Of a DNA stretch of 42,212 nucleotides, positions 7,721-14,903 are shown one piece after another (within the stretch, counting starts at the first letter, position 1; every line of letters begins with the position of its first letter). The stretch comes from Gemmatimonadota bacterium (GTDB lineage Bacteria; Gemmatimonadota; Gemmatimonadetes; Palauibacterales; Palauibacteraceae): the NCBI GenBank assembly GCA_029262175.1, contig JAJCZV010000115.1, forward strand, positions 1-42,212, given 5' to 3'. The notes under the pieces are model-generated. The model saw only the letters and a list, made by a program, of their open reading frames with translations. It was not told the origin of the DNA and did not search any database. Made by a program: the position numbers and the translations under genes.

Positions 7721-8167
7721 ATGAACAAGAAGGCACTTCTCGGAACGGTTCTCATCGCGCTGGCGCTCGGCATGTCGGCTGATCTGTCGGCACAGGGTCG
7801 CGAGTACGTCAATCCCCGCCACGCGAGCGACGAGGGACTCCCCTTTAGCGGAGCGGTCTGGGTCGGCGACCTGCTGTTCCTATCGGGGACGATCGGTCTC
7901 GAAAACGGTCAAGTCCCGGCGGACGCCACGGAAGAGGCGCGACTCGTCATGGAGAGCATGAAAGGCACGCTCGAGGCGGCTGGACTCACGATGGACGATC
8001 TCGTCTCCGTGCAGATCTTCTGCTCTGACGTCGACCTCTATGACATCTTCAATAGCGTGTATCGCACGTACTTTACCGAGACCTACCCGGCTCGCGCGTT
8101 TCTGGGATCGGGCACGCTGTTGTTCGGCGCACGCTATGAAGTCCAAGGCATCGCTTCGCGAAGATAG
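7721..8167 (+). CDS. Exported RidA/YjgF-like protein
   Basis: RidA proteins are small trimeric enzymes that hydrolyse reactive enamines/imines in the cytoplasm. This 148-residue relative has a signal peptide (MNKKALLGTVLIALALGMS...LSAQ), so it should act in the periplasm. The RidA fold is clear: LPFSGAVWVGDLLFLSGTIG, then ATEEARLVMESMKGTLEAAGLTM and a C-terminal YPARAFLGSGTLLFGARYEVQGIA. The Arg in YPARA and the Glu in RYEV match the Arg and Glu that hold the substrate in active RidA; the usual nearby Cys is absent. AGGGAG precedes the ATG. It lies 51 bases after the PQQ dehydrogenase, probably in one operon, and may clear reactive products of that oxidation, which is inference. Confidence 0.9.
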   Translation: MNKKALLGTVLIALALGMSADLSAQGREYVNPRHASDEGLPFSGAVWVGDLLFLSGTIGLENGQVPADATEEARLVMESMKGTLEAAGLTMDDLVSVQIFCSDVDLYDIFNSVYRTYFTETYPARAFLGSGTLLFGARYEVQGIASRR

Positions 8168-8176
8168 GCGAAGCGA
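8151..8176 (+). other. Hairpin spanning the RidA-like stop codon
   Basis: The perfect inverted repeat TCGCTTCGC / GCGAAGCGA surrounds an 8-base loop that contains the TAG stop. No U-tract follows. It may limit read-through or protect the upstream mRNA; the DinB-fold gene begins 30 bases later. Confidence 0.55.
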
Positions 8177-8205
8177 CGGACGACCTGACTCCGACACCGG
8201 CCGCG

Positions 8206-8709
8206 ATGGAAATCCGAGACTCCGTGACGTTCGTCCCCTATTGGAAGAACATACGCCGACGCACGCGTCGAGTGATCGATTGTATCCCGGACGACCGCTT
8301 CGATTGGACTCACGCGGACGGGGCCTGGACGTTCGCCGACCTCGTCCGGCATATCGGCGCGGCCGAACGTTGGATGTTTGGCGAGAACGCGCTTAGACGA
8401 CCCAGCCGCTACCCCGGCTGCGGATCGTCTCTGGCCGATGGACCCGAGGCGGTGCGGGCGTTTATCGATCGCATGCACGTCGAGTCGATCGAGATTTTCG
8501 AGTCGTTGTCACGCGAGGACCTCGACGCGAAATGTGAGACGCCGGGCGGGATCCAAATCACGGTCTGGAAGTGGCTACGCGCCATGGTCGAGCACGAAGT
8601 CCACCACCGCGGACAGATCTACTTGATGTTGGGCGTCGTGGGGGTACAGACACCGCCCCTCTATGGACTCACCGAAGAGGAAGTGGAAGAACGGAGCTTA
8701 GCTCTTTGA
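8206..8709 (+). CDS. DinB-family protein
   Basis: The 167-residue product belongs to the DinB/YfiT four-helix-bundle family, whose members hold a metal with three histidines and often transfer thiols such as bacillithiol or mycothiol. The expected ligands are seen: one His in DLVRHIGAAE (residue about 49) and a pair in EHEVHHRGQIY (about 132-137). The length is normal. The start ATG gives the usual short lead to the first helix. The stop codon overlaps the probable TTG start of the ankyrin gene, so the two are very likely cotranslated. The thiol cofactor and substrate are unknown. Confidence 0.85.
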   Translation: MEIRDSVTFVPYWKNIRRRTRRVIDCIPDDRFDWTHADGAWTFADLVRHIGAAERWMFGENALRRPSRYPGCGSSLADGPEAVRAFIDRMHVESIEIFESLSREDLDAKCETPGGIQITVWKWLRAMVEHEVHHRGQIYLMLGVVGVQTPPLYGLTEEEVEERSLAL

Positions 8710-9866
8710 GCCAAGATCGAGACCAGGCGGTGCGCGATTTTTTTACTGCGCTGCGCAAGCGGGATTTGCCGGCGCTGCGCGAACTCGGTGCGGCGGACCC
8801 TTCCCTGCTTTCGCAATTCGACCCTAACCATTGCTGCGGCGGAACCGTAATGAATGTCGCCGTGGGGTTCGGTGACAAAGAGCTGCTTCAAACACTTCTC
8901 GATCTCGGAGCGGACCCGAATCAACCGAGCGATTGGCCGCCGGGGCCGTTCCGCGCGCTCCACTCGATTCCACAGCGGTACCGAGCGGAGTTGGCGCCCT
9001 GGCTGATCGAGCGCGGGGCCGAGCTCGACGCGCATGCGGCCGCATTGCTCGGGATGGAAGAAGAACTGACGGCCATCCTCGAGCGGGACCCGGCGACGAT
9101 CAACCGCGAAGGACCTGACGGCCAGCGCCCTCTGCATGTAGCCCGCACTCCGGAGATCGCCGAGTACTTGCTCGACCGCGGCGCCGACCTCGAGGCGGAG
9201 TGCGTCGATCACGGAAGTCGGCCGGCGGAGTACGCGGCGACGGATCGCCCCGACGTCTGTCGCTTCCTCCTCGATCGAGGCGCACGGGGAGATGAGTTTA
9301 TGTACACCCTGATCGGCGACCTCGATCGATTGGCGGCGGCCATCGATTCCGATCCGGAGACCCTACACGCGCGCACGACACCCGATCGCTTTGCGCCGAC
9401 CGATGGGGAGGCGGCGCACATCTATATGTACACGATCGGATCCAACGCGACGCTCATGCATGCGGCGGTGGCGAGTTCGAACGCGGGGGTTGTCCGGTAT
9501 CTCGCGGGCCTGGGACTCGACGGCAGCCTGCGCGGAGGCTTCGATGATCAAACGCCCGCGCATGTCGCCGCCTGGGCCGATGACGCGCCGATGATCCAGG
9601 TATTGGCGGAGTGCGGTGCAAACGTCGACCTCCCGTCCGGTGAGATCCACCGAAACCAACCGATCGGCTGGGCGGTCGTGAACGGGTCGGCCTCGGCCGT
9701 CGAAGCGTTGCTCGAGTTGGGCGCGGGCATCGAAGACGATCACATCCGGCAGGCCAAGGCAGGCCTCGCAGGCGAGTTCCGAGAATGGTCCGGAGCCTCG
9801 CCCGAGACGTTCCAGGGGATCCTCGAATCGCTGGAGGGCGAACGGCAGCGACGGAAGGAGATTTGA
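8706..9866 (+). CDS. Ankyrin-repeat protein
   Basis: The 386-residue protein carries a run of ankyrin units, for example GTVMNVAVGFGDKELLQTLL, QRPLHVARTPEIAEYLLDRGADLE, SRPAEYAATDRPDVCRFLLDRGA, TLMHAAVASSNAGVVRYLAGLG, QTPAHVAAWADDAPMIQVLAECGANVD and QPIGWAVVNGSASAVEALLELGA. Such repeats bind other proteins; no enzyme domain is seen and there is no signal peptide. The frame is open further upstream, but that part is antisense-like and arginine-rich. The TTG at 8706 has GGAG nine bases before it and overlaps the DinB stop (TTGA), so it is chosen as the start. The coupling suggests a physical or functional partnership with the DinB-fold enzyme. Confidence 0.85.
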   Translation: MSQDRDQAVRDFFTALRKRDLPALRELGAADPSLLSQFDPNHCCGGTVMNVAVGFGDKELLQTLLDLGADPNQPSDWPPGPFRALHSIPQRYRAELAPWLIERGAELDAHAAALLGMEEELTAILERDPATINREGPDGQRPLHVARTPEIAEYLLDRGADLEAECVDHGSRPAEYAATDRPDVCRFLLDRGARGDEFMYTLIGDLDRLAAAIDSDPETLHARTTPDRFAPTDGEAAHIYMYTIGSNATLMHAAVASSNAGVVRYLAGLGLDGSLRGGFDDQTPAHVAAWADDAPMIQVLAECGANVDLPSGEIHRNQPIGWAVVNGSASAVEALLELGAGIEDDHIRQAKAGLAGEFREWSGASPETFQGILESLEGERQRRKEI

Positions 9867-10006
9867 GCTAGGCAACCGGAGGCGCGCAACTTGCCCACCC
9901 AACCGGCTGCGCGCGCCCCGAATCCGGCCGATTCGTGCGGAGACGGCGGTGCGGTAGGCGATCGAGGAGAGGTCGTTGGCCACGCAGTCATGGGGGGTTA
10001 GGCGGG

Positions 10007-11050
10007 ATGGGAATGGGAACGGTGGACGGAGCTCACGCACAGGCGAGGCCCAGCGGGCGAGCGTCCATAGCCGCCCAGGCGGCGTACGCATTCGGCGCCC
10101 TTTTTGCCATGTTCGAGGTCATCTCGATCCACTCGATTCTGGCCGGAAATCCGGCGATCGGAGCCCTCCAGGGGCTCGCCGTCGTCGGAATCATTGCCTT
10201 GGCTCTGACCCGACTGGTTCCCGCGGGGCGTGATCGAACGCGCCAGCTCGCACGACTCGCACTCCTGACGTCCGTCGTGGCCCTTCCCCTCACGAGGGTA
10301 CTCTGGACTCGGGCGACCCAAGCGCAGGGCGCGACGCCCGATGCGGGGCCGTTCGTTCAACTCTTTCTCTTCCTCCTGTTTCAAGCGGGCTTGGCCCTGA
10401 CGCATTGGCTCTCGGCCGAGAAGGGGCGCACCGACCCATCGCGCTACATTCCGGCCGCCATCGGCACGTCGATTCTGCTCGTCGGCAGTGTCATGTCCAC
10501 CTTCGGCATTGGACCCGGGCGCGCGATCGAGGGTGCGACTCGGACGACGGCCGAGCCCGCCGAGGTGTACAAGACGTTTGCTACGGCAGAGGACTACGCC
10601 TTCGCTCAGGAGACCCGGCAAGTCGGGACGGAGCGCGGCGCAACGTTTGCGCATTTCCACGCGGGACGAGCGCCCATGCTCGGCGTCTCCTTTGGCACGC
10701 ACGATTGGTTCCGTCGAGTGCGCATCGGCGATGATATCCGCGGTGTGTTCGCCGAGGGCGCACCCGCCGAGGGGGCACACCAATTCCTCGCCCGCCCCGG
10801 CTACGCCGTCGCCGCCTTCGAACTGCAGGCGGACGACTACGTCAACGCCCTCAGGGTCGAGTTCGCCCCGTTCGACGGCAGCCGACTGTCTAGCGACGAG
10901 CGGTACTGGAGCGAGTGGGCCGGGAGTTACCAGGTCGGTGAACGCATCACCAAGCTCGAGAGCGGCGCTGCGCTGGTGGTCGGCTTTCGCGGGACGGGTG
11001 GGATGGTCCTCAACTCGCTTAGCCTCTTGGTCGCCCTGCCGGAGGAGTAG
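10007..11050 (+). CDS. Membrane protein of unknown function with a C-terminal beta-rich domain
   Basis: I do not recognise this 347-residue protein. Its first half has four hydrophobic helices (AYAFGALFAMFEVISIHSIL; ALQGLAVVGIIALALTRLV; FVQLFLFLLFQAGLALTHW; AAIGTSILLVGSVMSTFGIG). The second half, from about residue 180, is soluble and alternates polar and hydrophobic residues as a beta-sandwich would, with short motifs GTHDWFRRVRIGDDIRG and YWSEWAGSYQVGERITKL. The start is unsure; ATG 10007 or 10013 both follow a G-rich stretch, while the longer frame from 9935 is very Arg-rich and unlikely. It stands alone, 140 bases after the ankyrin gene. Confidence 0.7.
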   Translation: MGMGTVDGAHAQARPSGRASIAAQAAYAFGALFAMFEVISIHSILAGNPAIGALQGLAVVGIIALALTRLVPAGRDRTRQLARLALLTSVVALPLTRVLWTRATQAQGATPDAGPFVQLFLFLLFQAGLALTHWLSAEKGRTDPSRYIPAAIGTSILLVGSVMSTFGIGPGRAIEGATRTTAEPAEVYKTFATAEDYAFAQETRQVGTERGATFAHFHAGRAPMLGVSFGTHDWFRRVRIGDDIRGVFAEGAPAEGAHQFLARPGYAVAAFELQADDYVNALRVEFAPFDGSRLSSDERYWSEWAGSYQVGERITKLESGAALVVGFRGTGGMVLNSLSLLVALPEE

Positions 11051-11074
11051 GCCGCAGGGGAAGGCGGCAGCAAC

Positions 11075-11126
11075 AAACCGCAGCAGCAAACCGCAGCAGC
11101 AGACCGCGGCAGCAGACCCCGGCAGC
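11075..11126 (+). repeat. 13-bp tandem repeat, four copies, after the membrane protein gene
   Basis: Four head-to-tail copies of a 13-base unit (AAACCGCAGCAGC, AAACCGCAGCAGC, AGACCGCGGCAGC, AGACCCCGGCAGC) start 24 bases past the stop codon. The sequence from there to the next gene (11127-11266) shows no clear promoter or hairpin. Confidence 0.9.
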
Positions 11127-11266
11127 TAGGTCACGCGACCCCGAGCCCTCAGATTCCTAGACGGGTTTCACGAAATGGCTTCCGCCTCGTTGGACACACA
11201 GACCTCGTCGCGACTCCGCCCCGGACCGCGACCACCGAACCCCGACACGATGGACGGTGCGACGAC

Positions 11267-11815
11267 ATGAGCGAATCGACCCTGGCCCTCGAGACACTAC
11301 GCTTTCCCATCGGACGCTTCGAGGTGCCGCAGGCGCGACTCTCCGAGGAAGAGCGTCAAGCGAAGATCGCTCGGATCGCGGCGACGCCGGCAGGACTTCG
11401 CGCCGCGGTACAGCACCTGGACAAGACGCAGCTCGACACAAAGTATCGGCCCGATGGCTGGACGATTCGACAAGTGGTCCATCACGTCGCTGACAGCCAC
11501 ATGAACTCCTACATCCGTTTCAAGCTGACCATCACCGAAGACCATCCGACGATCGGCACCTACGACGAGGCGGCGTGGGGCGAGGAGCCCGACGCGCGCG
11601 GCGCGGACATCGAACGATCGCTGCAAATCTTGGAGGGACTTCACGCTCGGTGGACGCCCTGGCTTGTCTCCCTGCCCGAGTCGGCGTGGCAGCGAACGCT
11701 GCACCATCCGGAGATGGGAGACCTGATCCTCGAACAACTGCTCGCGATGTACGCGTGGCACGGAGATCACCACATCGCCCACATCACGGAGCTGCGTTCT
11801 CGCCAGGGTTGGTGA
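11267..11815 (+). CDS. YfiT-like DinB-family metal-dependent transferase/hydrolase
   Basis: The 182-residue protein follows the YfiT subgroup closely: TLRFPIGRFEVP at the N-terminus, YRPDGWTIRQVVHHVADSHMNSYIRFKLTITED in the middle and YAWHGDHHIAHI near the end. The three histidines expected to bind a metal are present (one in VVHHVADSH, two in WHGDHH). Bacillus relatives were named as bacillithiol S-transferases; whether this organism makes bacillithiol is not known. It would be cytoplasmic. A six-codon ORF (ATG at 11246) ends with its TGA on the ATG of this gene, which may be chance. It is the second DinB-fold gene within 3 kb, but the two are not close in sequence. Confidence 0.9.
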   Translation: MSESTLALETLRFPIGRFEVPQARLSEEERQAKIARIAATPAGLRAAVQHLDKTQLDTKYRPDGWTIRQVVHHVADSHMNSYIRFKLTITEDHPTIGTYDEAAWGEEPDARGADIERSLQILEGLHARWTPWLVSLPESAWQRTLHHPEMGDLILEQLLAMYAWHGDHHIAHITELRSRQGW

Positions 11816-11890
11816 ACTGACGCGGTGACGAGCCTCTTGTGGGAAGACGTCGCCGCCCTCAGATATCGGGTCCTCGACTTCTGACAAAGG

Positions 11891-13351
11891 ATGCCGATGG
11901 CCTGGGTGCAAACACATTGGATCGCGTTGGCCCTGTTGGCCGGATACGGCGCTCTTCTCGTGCGTCACGCGATCGAGGGGCGACGCCAGACCGAAGGACA
12001 CGCGGACTATTACGTAGGCGGACGCGGGATGGGCGGCGTGGTGATCGGGCTCTCCTTCTTCGCCACCTATAGCAGCACCAACAGCTTCGTCGGGTTTGCC
12101 GGTCAGTCGTATACGTATGGGGCGCCCTGGCTGTTGACCGCGCCCGCCGTCGTGATCTTCTCCTTGTCTGCTTGGGTTTGGATCGCGCCGCGCCTCCGTG
12201 CCTTCACGGGCGCGACGGACTCGGTCACGTTGGCCGACTACATCGGCTTCCGATTCGAGAGCCGCGCAGCCCGGTCGATCTCCGCCGTGATCGTCATCTT
12301 CGCGAGCTTCCTCTACATGATCGCGGTGTTCAAAGGGATCGGGAATCTGCTCGAGGTCTTCCTCGACGTCCCCTATGTGGTCGCGATCGCGTTCGTGTTC
12401 GTCGTGGTCCTCGCGTACACCGCGGTGGGCGGCTTCATCTCCGTGGTGAAGACCGACGCCGTCCAGGGCGTCATCATGGTGATCGCCGGTCTTCTTCTGG
12501 CTTGGGGCACGGTCAACAGCGCGGGAGGCCTCGGCGCGCTCGAAGGACTGCGGAGCGCCGGCTCGACCATGGATCTGTTTCGCTGGGACGCGGCGATGCC
12601 GTTCCCCGTCCTGATCGGGATCGTGGTCGCGGGCACGCTCAAGTTTATCGTTGATCCGCGACAACTGTCTCGGTTCTACGCTCTGGCGGATCGTAAAGCC
12701 GTCCGCCGCGGATTGATCGTCTCGACCGCGGCGTTCCTCGTCGTTTACACGGCCATACTCCCGATCGGCCTCTATGCGCACGCGGTCCTCGGCAGCGGCC
12801 TCGGGGATTCGGATCTCGTCGTGCCCACCTTGCTCGGCGACGCGGGGATCCTCCCGGCGTTTCCGTCTGCGTTCATACTCGTGGCCCTGCTGGCCGCCGC
12901 GATGTCCTCGCTCGACAGTGTGCTCCTCGTGATGGCATCGACGTGGCAGCGCGATGTCGTATCGCTGTTTCTTCACGTAGAAGACCGAAAGATCGTCGGA
13001 CAGACTCGAAGGTGGGTAGCGGTCTTTGCGGTGATCACGGCGCTTCTGGCGATCCGTCCGCCCGGCAGCATCGTCACGTTGACGGCGTTTTCCGGCAGCC
13101 TCTATGCAGCGTGCTTTTTTCCTGCGGTCGTGTTTGGCCTCATGTGGAAACGCGGGACCAGCGGCGGCGCCGTGGCCTCGCTTCTGTCCGGCGTGACCGT
13201 TCTGCTGCTCTGGGACTTCCTGCCGTTCGCGGCCGGGGTGCACCGGGTATTCCCGGCCATGGCCGCCTCATCTCTCGTCTACCTGGGCCTGGCCTTGGCG
13301 GGACCGCCGCTCGAGAGCGCGAAGCGCCTGGACATCCCCTTGGAAGCCTAA
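11891..13351 (+). CDS. Sodium:solute symporter (SSS family)
   Basis: The 486-residue protein is a multi-span transporter of the SSS/SLC5 family, which imports solutes with sodium across the inner membrane. Family marks include GHADYYVGGRGMGGVVIGLSFFATYSSTNSFVGFAGQSY near the N-terminus, the segment DSVTLADYIGFRFESRAARS, YTAVGGFISVVKTDAVQGVIMV, and a later ALLAAAMSSLDSVLLVMASTWQRDV that carries the Ser pair of the sodium site. About 13 helices can be drawn, which is usual. AAAGG precedes the ATG. The substrate cannot be read from the sequence. It follows the YfiT-like gene by 75 bases on the same strand. Confidence 0.93.
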   Translation: MPMAWVQTHWIALALLAGYGALLVRHAIEGRRQTEGHADYYVGGRGMGGVVIGLSFFATYSSTNSFVGFAGQSYTYGAPWLLTAPAVVIFSLSAWVWIAPRLRAFTGATDSVTLADYIGFRFESRAARSISAVIVIFASFLYMIAVFKGIGNLLEVFLDVPYVVAIAFVFVVVLAYTAVGGFISVVKTDAVQGVIMVIAGLLLAWGTVNSAGGLGALEGLRSAGSTMDLFRWDAAMPFPVLIGIVVAGTLKFIVDPRQLSRFYALADRKAVRRGLIVSTAAFLVVYTAILPIGLYAHAVLGSGLGDSDLVVPTLLGDAGILPAFPSAFILVALLAAAMSSLDSVLLVMASTWQRDVVSLFLHVEDRKIVGQTRRWVAVFAVITALLAIRPPGSIVTLTAFSGSLYAACFFPAVVFGLMWKRGTSGGAVASLLSGVTVLLLWDFLPFAAGVHRVFPAMAASSLVYLGLALAGPPLESAKRLDIPLEA

Positions 13352-13373
13352 GCCTCACATACCCGGTGCCCCG

Positions 13374-13407
13374 CGAGCTCGCCCTGCCCCCGAGCTCGCT
13401 CTGCCGC
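13374..13407 (+). repeat. 17-bp tandem duplication after the symporter gene
   Basis: Two adjacent units, CGAGCTCGCCCTGCCCC and CGAGCTCGCTCTGCCGC, match at 15 of 17 positions and begin 22 bases past the symporter stop. Confidence 0.8.
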
Positions 13408-13423
13408 CGTCGTCCGGGTCCCA

Positions 13424-13452
13424 TTGCATGATATTTAAGTGTCTACTAAAGT
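13424..13452 (+). promoter_or_regulatory. Promoter/operator of the ArsR-type regulator, probably leaderless mRNA
   Basis: An AT-rich island (13423-13460) in GC-rich surroundings holds a -35-like TTGCAT (13424-13429) and, 17 bases on, a -10-like TAAAGT (13447-13452). The expected transcription start is then at or next to the ATG at 13459, and no ribosome site precedes that ATG, so the message may be leaderless. The imperfect palindrome TTTAAGT-GTCT-ACTAAA between the two boxes is a natural site for self-repression by the ArsR-type protein. Confidence 0.45.
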
Positions 13453-13458
13453 ATTGAA

Positions 13459-13839
13459 ATGGTGAACCCCACGACGCTCGATGCGGCGGCGCTCCGAACG
13501 GCGACCGAGCCCAGGCGGCTTCAGATCCTGGAGCTCATTTGGGAACGGGAGCGGAGCGTCGGAGACATCGCCGCTCGAGTGCCCGTTTCCACCGCGGCCG
13601 TGTCCCAGCACTTGTCAAAACTCCGGGCCGCCGGTCTGGTGCGCGCCAGGCGAGAGGGTCGTCACCGGTTCTACCAAGCGACTAAAGAGGACATGGGCGC
13701 GCTCGCCATCATCCTGGAGTCGTTTTGGACTGACCGGCTTCAGACGCTCAAACGAACCGCGGAGACGATGGAGCGGACACTCCAATCAGATCCGCCGAAA
13801 AGCCGCCGTCACCCCGAGTCGAAAGGAAGCGAAACGTGA
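13459..13839 (+). CDS. ArsR-family winged-helix repressor
   Basis: The 126-residue protein is a small winged-helix regulator: ATEPRRLQILELIWERERSVGDIAARVPVSTAAVSQHLSKLRAAGLVRARREGRHRFYQ is the classic ArsR HTH and wing. No metal-binding cysteines are seen, so it belongs with the metal-free branch that usually pairs with SRPBCC (AHSA1) genes. Its TGA overlaps the GTG start of the next gene, which encodes such a protein. It probably represses this two-gene unit and responds to a small ligand that is not known. The start ATG lies in the AT-rich promoter with no ribosome site. Confidence 0.92.
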   Translation: MVNPTTLDAAALRTATEPRRLQILELIWERERSVGDIAARVPVSTAAVSQHLSKLRAAGLVRARREGRHRFYQATKEDMGALAIILESFWTDRLQTLKRTAETMERTLQSDPPKSRRHPESKGSET

Positions 13840-14636
13840 ACGACATCCATCCCGAGGCGCTCGTCGATGTGTCGGTGGTGATCGAGGCGAGTCCCGACAC
13901 GGTTTGGAACATCGTATCGACCCCGGAAGGCTTCTCGGGATGGATGGACGCGACGGCCGAATTCGAACCACGGGTCGGTAGTCCGTTCAAGGCCGATTTT
14001 CCGAACTACGGCATTGTCATGTCTGGTGAGGTCGCGAGCTTTGACACAGAGACCAAGACCATCGCGTTCACATGGGGGGTCGAGTCCGGGCCGCAGGCCG
14101 ATACGTTTCCCGCAGGATCTTCGTTGGTGGAAGTGCAGGTGACCGGCGATCCTGAGGGTTGTCATGTGCGCCTACGACAGACGCGCGTGTCCCCCGATTC
14201 CGTCGAGCAACATGCTTCGGGCTGGAGGTTTCACCTCAGTCGGATGGCGCTCCACGCCAACCGCAGCGATCTCGCGGGAGCGCTCGCCAGAACGCTGCCG
14301 GCGTGGTTCAACGCCTGGAACGAATCGGATGGAGAAGCTCGACTCCAGAGGCTGCGGGACTGTTGCGCGGATGACGTCGCCTTCAGCGACGAATGGGCCG
14401 TAGCGGACGGCATCGAGCTCCTGAGCCTTCATATCGGGAACACACACCATTACATGCCGGGCTGGCGGCTCGAGCTAGCTGGCGATCCGCGCGTCTGCCG
14501 AGGCGAGATCCTCTTCGACTGGCGGGCGCTCGGCCCGAACGAAGAACAGGTCAGCGGGATAAACCACGCCCGAGTCGCCGCCGACGGAATGCTACGGCGG
14601 GTGGTCGGTTTTCCGAACGGGTCGTGGCCGGGATGA
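13836..14636 (+). CDS. SRPBCC (AHSA1-like) domain joined to a SnoaL-like domain
   Basis: The 266-residue product has an N-terminal SRPBCC/START-like domain (about residues 8-140: VDVSVVIEASPDTVWNIVSTPEGFSGWM, then GSPFKADFP and WRFHLSRMALHANR). This fold has a deep pocket for hydrophobic ligands. The C-terminal part (about 150-260: LPAWFNAWNESDGEARLQRLRDCCADDVAFSDEWAVADG) looks like a SnoaL/NTF2-type cone fold, another small-molecule pocket. GTG 13836 is the start: GTGA overlaps the ArsR stop, with AAGGAAG upstream, so the genes are translationally coupled. The pairing suggests ligand sensing or detoxification controlled by the neighbouring repressor. The catalytic role is unknown. Confidence 0.85.
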   Translation: MNDIHPEALVDVSVVIEASPDTVWNIVSTPEGFSGWMDATAEFEPRVGSPFKADFPNYGIVMSGEVASFDTETKTIAFTWGVESGPQADTFPAGSSLVEVQVTGDPEGCHVRLRQTRVSPDSVEQHASGWRFHLSRMALHANRSDLAGALARTLPAWFNAWNESDGEARLQRLRDCCADDVAFSDEWAVADGIELLSLHIGNTHHYMPGWRLELAGDPRVCRGEILFDWRALGPNEEQVSGINHARVAADGMLRRVVGFPNGSWPG

Positions 14637-14689
14637 TCCGATCTCGCCGGCTCGCGCGTTAGTCGGGGTGGAAGGCGCCGCAAGCCGAG

Positions 14690-14731
14690 CTCGAGGCTAA
14701 GGCTCGCGGTGCACGAGCCCCTCGCTTCGAG
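14690..14731 (+). other. Strong hairpin after the SRPBCC gene, without U-tract
   Basis: Arms at 14690-14706 and 14714-14731 pair over about 15 of 17-18 bases around a CGGTGCA loop. It lies 54 bases past the stop and just before the possible small membrane ORF. Like the hairpins at 2134 and 8151 it lacks a T-run, so it may mark a 3' end by protection rather than termination. Confidence 0.5.
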
Positions 14732-14747
14732 AAATGACAGGTCCGAT

Positions 14748-14840
14748 ATGTCCCGCAGAGAAGTTGCCGGTGCCCTCTTCGCCGCCATGATCACGGCCGG
14801 CGCGTTCACGGGTCTGGCCCTCGTCGTGCTCTACCGATAA
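14748..14840 (+). CDS. Possible 30-residue single-span membrane peptide
   Basis: The ATG at 14748 opens a 30-codon frame ending in TAA at 14840. The product starts MSRREVAGALFAAM and continues as one uncharged hydrophobic stretch to the end (VVLYR), a good single membrane helix with a positive N-terminus. A weak ribosome-site match (CAGG) precedes the ATG. It sits alone between the SRPBCC gene and the convergent metallohydrolase gene. I know no family for it. It may be a real small protein, but so short a frame in GC-rich DNA could be chance. Confidence 0.35.
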   Translation: MSRREVAGALFAAMITAGAFTGLALVVLYR

Positions 14841-14847
14841 AGACCCA

Positions 14848-14903
14848 GCGCTTCCCCGTTACGGGGCGGCGCGCTTCTCCGTTACGGGGCGGCGCGCTCC
14901 TCC
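14848..14903. repeat. 23-bp tandem repeat over the metallohydrolase stop codon
   Basis: Units at 14848-14870 and 14871-14893 differ at one base, and a partial third copy follows to about 14903. The minus-strand stop codon (14884-14882) lies in the second unit, so the last residues of the protein (EERAAP) and its stop have been duplicated downstream. Confidence 0.9.

Noticed and set aside
5438..7822. A 1478-codon minus-strand frame that extends the S9 peptidase far upstream.
   Set aside because: Everything before the Met at 5437 is antisense to the PQQ dehydrogenase and is Arg/His-rich; a signal peptide and strong ribosome site mark the true start at 5437.
10692..10712. A TTGGCACG...TTGG string like a sigma-54 promoter.
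   Set aside because: The -12 GC is missing and the site is inside a coding sequence; no better -24/-12 site was seen near the NtrC-type regulator.
11297..13243. A 648-codon minus-strand frame.
   Set aside because: It is antisense to the YfiT-like and symporter genes, highly charged and without domain motifs: a shadow frame of high-GC coding DNA.
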